From the NCBI RefSeq assembly GCF_009733735.1, contig NZ_WNJP01000004.1, positions 1 to 52,409 on the forward strand: 52,409 nt of DNA, written 5' to 3'. Source of the DNA: Sandarakinorhabdus oryzae (GTDB lineage Bacteria; Pseudomonadota; Alphaproteobacteria; Sphingomonadales; Sphingomonadaceae). The position numbers and the translations under genes are program-made. This document shows positions 51,695 to 52,409 of this stretch, in pieces (the stretch's first letter is position 1; the number at the start of each line of letters is the position of its first letter). The notes beneath the pieces were generated by a model. It was not told the DNA's origin, did no database searches, and saw only the letters and a list, made by a program, of their open reading frames with translations.

Positions 51695-51790
51695 TGGCGA
51701 AGCCTATCATTGCCGCCTGTGTGTAGGACAGCGCATCACCCGGTCCGATTTTCGCGGGACGGAGCCGCAGCTCTCCGCTATCTGGCGGGC

Positions 51791-52409
51791 ATGAGCCCAC
51801 TTGATATCGCCATCACCGAAGGCCGTCGCTTCATCGACAGCCAATCCACCCGCAGCGTTGCCCCCACCGGCCGCCGCGCCGACATAGTGGCGCCGATGCC
51901 GGCGGCCATGCCCGCCACCGGCATGGACCCGGCCGAGGTGGTGCGCCTGATCGCCCGCGCTGCCGAGCCGGGCCTGATGGGCAATCTGGGCGGACGCTTC
52001 TTTGCCTGGGTGAAGGGCGGCGCCCTGCCCGCCGCGCACGCCACCGATGTGCTGGCGACCTTGTGGGATCAGAATGTCGTGCTCGCCGCCACCAGCCCGG
52101 CCGGGGCGGTGCTGGAGGAGGTGGCGGGCCGGCTGCTGCTCGATGCGCTGCACCTGCCCGCCGACTGCGCCTACAGCTTCACCACCGGCTGCCAGATGAG
52201 CCACGCCACCGCGCTGGCCGCCGCCCGCCATCATGTGCTGGCGCGTGCGGGTTGGGACGTGGAGGTGGACGGCCTGTTTGGCGCGCCGCCGATCTGCGTG
52301 CTGGCCAACGCCCACCGCCATTCGAGCGTGGACCGCGCGCTGCGGTTGCTGGGGATCGGCACCGCCGCGATCGTGCCGCTGGGCGGCGGCGGGCCGGGCA
52401 AGGTCGGTG
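51791..52409 (+). CDS. PLP-dependent (group II) decarboxylase, N-terminal part
   Basis: Runs off the right edge; 206 codons from ATG 51791 are present, without a stop. The sequence resembles pyridoxal-dependent amino-acid decarboxylases: NLGGRFFAWVKGGALPAAHA in the substrate entry part, then AYSFTTGCQMSHATALAAARH, the PLP-phosphate loop, and ICVLANAHRHSSVDRALRLL, where the first His stacks on the PLP ring. The PLP Lys is beyond the window. GGCGGG precedes the ATG. The substrate is open; aromatic amino acids or glutamate are the usual ones. Confidence 0.8.
   Translation, partial: MSPLDIAITEGRRFIDSQSTRSVAPTGRRADIVAPMPAAMPATGMDPAEVVRLIARAAEPGLMGNLGGRFFAWVKGGALPAAHATDVLATLWDQNVVLAATSPAGAVLEEVAGRLLLDALHLPADCAYSFTTGCQMSHATALAAARHHVLARAGWDVEVDGLFGAPPICVLANAHRHSSVDRALRLLGIGTAAIVPLGGGGPGKVG

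Overview
The window is GC-rich DNA, densely packed with genes whose protein families are most at home in Alphaproteobacteria, and specifically in Sphingomonadales-like organisms. The pointers are a succinyl-arginine (ast) operon carrying an M20 hydrolase, a UrcA-family exported protein, a PhrB-type iron-sulfur photolyase, a K+-independent membrane pyrophosphatase, and a short-chain acyl-CoA-type XRE regulator beside the glyoxylate-shunt genes. Genus cannot be fixed by eye. Most of it is ordinary chromosome. No rRNA, tRNA, CRISPR array, transposase or phage gene was seen.

Layout. 1-4.1 kb: arginine catabolism on the minus strand (M20 hydrolase, astA, start of astD), divergent from a cationic amino-acid permease, with a perfect TGTGA-N6-TCACA site between them. 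4.1-7 kb: a four-hairpin intergenic repeat, an adenosine-kinase-like gene, an EI24-type membrane protein, and an AT-richer cassette with a two-CxxC membrane protein enclosed by nested inverted repeats. 7-9.5 kb: a two-gene acyl-CoA dehydrogenase operon behind a LiuR-like operator. 9.5-14.9 kb: a minus-strand series (acyl-CoA dehydrogenase, AraC regulator, CPBP protease, a decayed second copy of the dehydrogenase 3' end, a TIR-TPR protein). 15-17.8 kb: a small beta-rich protein and a large metzincin-like metalloprotease. 17.9-21.2 kb: photolyase, ald and its divergent Lrp regulator. 21.2-27.8 kb: hppA, a Tat-exported PLP enzyme, thiL, nusB, dnaB.

28-35 kb: a Tat-exported flavin amine oxidoreductase followed by a cytochrome c, then the glyoxylate shunt (aceB and its regulator divergent from aceA), followed by a second copy of the four-hairpin repeat. 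35-41.4 kb: a HerA-like ATPase, an SMP-30 protein, an alpha/beta hydrolase, polA. 41.4-48.3 kb: an aspzincin-like peptidase, leuD, urcA, leuB, a DUF502 protein, a dicarboxylate/amino-acid symporter, an ArcT-like aminotransferase, asd. 48.4-52.4 kb: an outer-membrane beta-barrel protein, a DUF1203 protein, a 3-oxoacid CoA-transferase pair, an HTH protein and the 5' part of a PLP decarboxylase.

Metabolic theme: much of the window handles amino acids, fatty acids and acetyl-CoA (ast, ald/Lrp, acyl-CoA dehydrogenases, CoA-transferase, glyoxylate shunt, leu and asp pathway genes). No complete new defence or mobile system is visible. The least explained items are the inverted-repeat cassette at 6.0-6.7 kb, the repeated four-hairpin element, the duplicated dehydrogenase end around the AraC/CPBP pair, and the two-gene metalloprotease locus.
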